Source: an uncultured Bacilli bacterium (GTDB lineage: Bacteria; Bacillota_I; Bacilli_A; RF39; UBA660). Taken from it: a stretch of DNA of 14,348 nucleotides. Positions 12,235 to 14,348 of this stretch are shown piece after piece. Position 1 is the first letter of the stretch, and the number at the start of each line of letters is the position of its first letter. The DNA is taken from assembly GCA_947624855.1 (NCBI GenBank), contig CANQMC010000023.1, positions 1 through 14,348 on the forward strand. Direction: 5' to 3'. Position numbers and translations under genes: made by a program. The notes under the pieces were generated by a model. That model had not been told where the DNA came from, did not search any database, and saw only the letters and a program-made list of their open reading frames with translations.

Positions 12235-12942
12235 ATTAAAAGTGTAGTTATCTTCTGAAATTATTATATTTTTTATATTGCCTTTTTCTAATTCTTTTCG
12301 GGTACTATCGTCTAAATGACTAACTATAAATTTACAATCAGGATATTTTTTATTTAAAGTAATAATCATATCGATACCCATATGTTTTTTATCGCCTTTT
12401 ATTAAGGTACAATCACAAAATAAATAATTACAAACACTAGCCATGTATTCTACATTTTTACAAATGGTTGTATCCCCTGTAAATCCTACTTTAATGTTTT
12501 CAGTTGCAAATATATAGCCATATGCTGGTTTCATTCTTCCATGATCAACTAAATATTTAGTAACTGTATAATCTTTAATAGTAAAATTATTTTTAAAATT
12601 ATAAGTTGGTTTTATTGTATCTAATACTTCTTGAGCTGGATTAGGAAAAGCTAATTTTAATAATAATTTATTTTTTCTTTTTCCTTCTTTACTACAATAA
12701 ATATTTACTTCAGTATTATTGGCTTTTGATTTTAATAAAAAATAAAATGGTATATCAAAATAATGATCTCCGTGAAAATGTGTTAATAAAACATAATTAA
12801 CTTCTCTTGGATCAACACCTATTTTAAATAAATTTTTACAAGTCCCATTAGGCATATCTACTAAAATTTCATTATCAATTAGGTAAGATGCACTATTATA
12901 AGCTGTCCACATATTTCCACTTCCAATAATTTTAATCTTCAT
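12223..12942 (-). CDS. MBL-fold metallo-hydrolase (RNase Z/arylsulfatase-like)
   Basis: Counting from ATG 12942 the protein has 239 residues, begins MKIKIIGSGNMWTAYNSASY, and carries the metallo-beta-lactamase signature T54-H-F-H-G-D-H60. Further metal or fold motifs follow: VDHGRMKPAYGYIF, VGFTGDTT and IVSHLDD. This is a stand-alone MBL hydrolase of the RNase Z/PqsE-like type. Substrate could be RNA, a cyclic phosphate or a sulfate or phosphate ester. An in-frame ATG at 12978 lies upstream of the SD. AAGGAGA is 13 bases from the chosen ATG and 4-5 from an in-frame GTG at 12951, so GTG is a possible alternative start. An AAAGATG...CATCTTT hairpin lies just upstream. It is cytoplasmic. Confidence 0.85.
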   Translation of the reverse strand: MKIKIIGSGNMWTAYNSASYLIDNEILVDMPNGTCKNLFKIGVDPREVNYVLLTHFHGDHYFDIPFYFLLKSKANNTEVNIYCSKEGKRKNKLLLKLAFPNPAQEVLDTIKPTYNFKNNFTIKDYTVTKYLVDHGRMKPAYGYIFATENIKVGFTGDTTICKNVEYMASVCNYLFCDCTLIKGDKKHMGIDMIITLNKKYPDCKFIVSHLDDSTRKELEKGNIKNIIISEDNYTFNILK

Positions 12943-13016
12943 TTTTATCACCGTTCTCCTTAAAAAGATGTTATACATCTTTATTATCTTATAATCTATT
13001 TAAATTCATAACATTA

Positions 13017-13043
13017 CAAAAAAGAGAAAGTATTTCTCCTTTA
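13017..13043 (-). terminator. Terminator after the tandem-module protein gene
   Basis: Minus-strand AAAGGAGAAA pairs with TTTCTCTTT (one bulged G) over a 3-base loop, followed by a T-rich tract. It lies directly after the stop at 13048 and overlaps the region upstream of the MBL gene. Confidence 0.55.
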
Positions 13044-13047
13044 ATTT

Positions 13048-14043
13048 CTAAAAATTTAAATTATTAATTTCATCTAATTCTCTATATAATGATTTAAGAT
13101 AATTAATTGATTCTTCAATTTGTTCATCACATTCAGATATATAATTTTTATCAATTCTTCCAGTAAATTCATATAAATCTGACTGCAATTCATTAAATTT
13201 TCTTAATAGATAAGCAATATCTTCTTCATCTTTGGTATTTTCAGATTTTAAATTATCTAATAGATAATTTAATTTAGAATATTCTTCTTTAAAATCTTCT
13301 AATTTTTCTTGATTTGCTTTTTGTTTTTTATCTTCATTTTTTATAAATTCTATTGCTTTTAATTGTCCATTTTTATTTATTAATTCTTTAACTTTATCAC
13401 TAAATTCTACTGCATAACCGCCAACTTTAGCAACTATTCCTATAAAAGACCTAAAATTATTTAAATCTTCATCTGTACGACATAACAATAAAGTTTGATA
13501 AAATTTATACATTAATTTATTTATTCGTTCTTCATTTCTTGTCATATCCGCTAAAGCCATATAATGTAATAATGAGCTACAATTAATATCAAGTTCAGAT
13601 AAACCACCATTAGGCCGATATTTAACATTAAAATATTTGCTTTCAAAACCACCTTCAACTTTAACCGATACAGGTTTCCTTTTATTTTCTTCTAATTTAT
13701 TTATGTAATTTTTTGCAGTTCTTATTCCATTTATATTCAGCATACTTTGATTTGCCTGATAAAAATCTACTGCATAACCACCTATCTTTGCTAACTCTTG
13801 CAATAACATATTTAAATTTTGCAAATCTTCTACAGATTTACAAAAAGCAAGCGTTCTCATAAAATGTTCATTTAAAGTTTTAATTGAACTTTCATTTCGA
13901 TATGTATCTGCCATTGATAAATATGTTATTAATGAATCAGATTCCATTCTTAATTCTGGATTTTCTTTTAAAGAAATCGGGCTATTTATACCAATATATT
14001 TACTTTCAATGCCACCATTATACTTTTCAGAAACTTTATCCAT
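13048..14043 (-). CDS. Protein with two tandem ~120-residue modules and a C-terminal coiled coil, function unknown
   Basis: I recognise no named family. Residues 10-119 and 130-239 are a clear internal duplication with a 120-121 residue period: GGIESKYI/GGFESKYF, YLSMADTYRNE/YMALADMTRNE, AKIGGYAVDF/AKVGGYAVEF and NGIRTAKNYI/NGQLKAIEFI. Each module is mostly helical, with conserved Asp-x-x-Arg-Asn-Glu and Gly-Gly-Tyr-Ala-Val. Residues ~240-331 form a charged coiled coil (EEYSKLNYLLDNLKSEN). There is no signal peptide or transmembrane helix, so it is probably a cytoplasmic scaffold or binding protein. GGAGGT precedes the ATG, and it has its own promoter and terminator, so it is a single-gene unit. 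It lies next to an ISL3 fragment at the window edge, which fits an accessory region. Confidence 0.75.
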   Translation of the reverse strand: MDKVSEKYNGGIESKYIGINSPISLKENPELRMESDSLITYLSMADTYRNESSIKTLNEHFMRTLAFCKSVEDLQNLNMLLQELAKIGGYAVDFYQANQSMLNINGIRTAKNYINKLEENKRKPVSVKVEGGFESKYFNVKYRPNGGLSELDINCSSLLHYMALADMTRNEERINKLMYKFYQTLLLCRTDEDLNNFRSFIGIVAKVGGYAVEFSDKVKELINKNGQLKAIEFIKNEDKKQKANQEKLEDFKEEYSKLNYLLDNLKSENTKDEEDIAYLLRKFNELQSDLYEFTGRIDKNYISECDEQIEESINYLKSLYRELDEINNLNF

Positions 14044-14065
14044 TTTTTACCTCCATACTATATTA

Positions 14066-14094
14066 ATTATAACAGCAATTTTTATTTTTAGCAA
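14066..14094 (-). promoter_or_regulatory. Promoter of the tandem-module protein gene
   Basis: On the minus strand TTGCTA (14094-14089), 17 bases and TATAAT (14071-14066). Start is predicted near 14059, with GGAGGT in the short leader. Confidence 0.6.
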
Positions 14095-14348
14095 TTCATT
14101 TCTAATCATATCTTTTTAAATAAAAATGTTATTTTTAATGAAAATTTTGTAGAAAATCGTAAAATCAAAGGTATAAAGGTACTTGTCTATAAAGGCTATT
14201 TAAAAAATAATTATGAATATTGTCCTGTTTGTGGTTGTATTAATGATAATTCTATTCTTAAAAATGGCACCAGAAAATCTTTAATTAAAATACCTAAAGT
14301 TTCAGAATTAATAAGTTATTTAGAATTAACTAAACAAAGATATAAATG
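14092..14348 (+). pseudogene. ISL3-family transposase, N-terminal part (runs off the edge)
   Basis: The frame open from 14092 to the window end encodes the N-terminal zinc-finger region of an ISL3-family transposase. It reads FNENFVENRKIKGIKVLVY, then CPVCG, KNGTRKSLIKIPKVS and LELTKQRYK at the edge, the usual order of C-x-x-C-G, K-N-G-x-R and L-x-K-Q-R-Y. The second cysteine pair and the catalytic DDE domain would lie beyond 14348. There is no ATG, GTG or TTG with an SD in this frame. The ATT at 14098, before SNHIFLN, stands where the family's ATG (MSN...) normally is. The start seems lost or shifted, so the copy is probably inactive, though the missing remainder prevents proof. No terminal inverted repeat is visible. 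Confidence 0.7.

Noticed and set aside
13884..14066. 60-codon plus-strand ORF
   Set aside because: Antisense shadow of the tandem-module protein gene.
1..14348. CRISPR array
   Set aside because: No regularly spaced repeat-spacer pattern; the only direct repeat of note is the 370-base-offset pair at 540/910.

Overview
The window is very AT-rich, and most intergenic DNA is A/T runs. Genes carry strong Bacillota-type Shine-Dalgarno sites. UGA is used as a stop and UGG as Trp, so the code is standard. A spoVAC-spoVAD-spoVAEb operon, a likely sigma-G promoter and scpA/scpB point to a low-GC, spore-forming Bacillota, probably one of the small-genome gut Bacilli lineages (RF39- or Erysipelotrichales-like). 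That placement is inference from gene content and composition.

Layout. (1) 1-110: the start of a MobV/Pre-type relaxase runs off the left edge, with a terminator-like hairpin just upstream. (2) 250-985: an accessory segment with two tandem, related type I toxin-antitoxin loci. The right-hand one looks complete: promoter, 25-residue hydrophobic peptide with a strong SD, intrinsic terminator, and a convergent antisense RNA gene with its own consensus promoter and terminator. The left-hand one keeps the antisense gene and the hydrophobic reading frame but seems to lack a start codon and SD. (3) 1021-1108: tRNA-Leu(CAA). (4) 1138-4019, minus strand: a membrane-anchored protein, scpA, scpB and a pentapeptide-repeat protein in one tight operon. 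(5) 4101-5855, minus strand: the spoVA operon. (6) 5991-6064: tRNA-Cys(GCA), divergent from spoVA.

(7) 6199-6928, minus strand: a small accessory operon whose first gene is split by an in-frame TAG, followed by a 43-residue coiled-coil peptide. (8) 7140-11489, minus strand: an accessory operon with a small cytoplasmic HExxH metallopeptidase-like protein (apparently split by a 1-nt frameshift), a histidine-phosphatase-family protein with Tyr at the catalytic His position, a 722-residue HExxH protein and a HIT-family protein. A second histidine phosphatase, with intact motifs, is divergent at 11668. (9) 12223-12942: an MBL-fold hydrolase. (10) 13048-14043: a protein of two tandem ~120-residue modules plus a coiled coil. 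(11) 14092-14348: the N-terminal zinc-finger part of an ISL3-family transposase running off the right edge.

Housekeeping and sporulation genes (1138-5855) thus sit between accessory regions that carry mobile-element genes at both edges. The most distinctive material is the tandem toxin/antisense-RNA pair at 250-985 and the metallopeptidase/phosphatase operon at 7140-11489, whose function I cannot assign.
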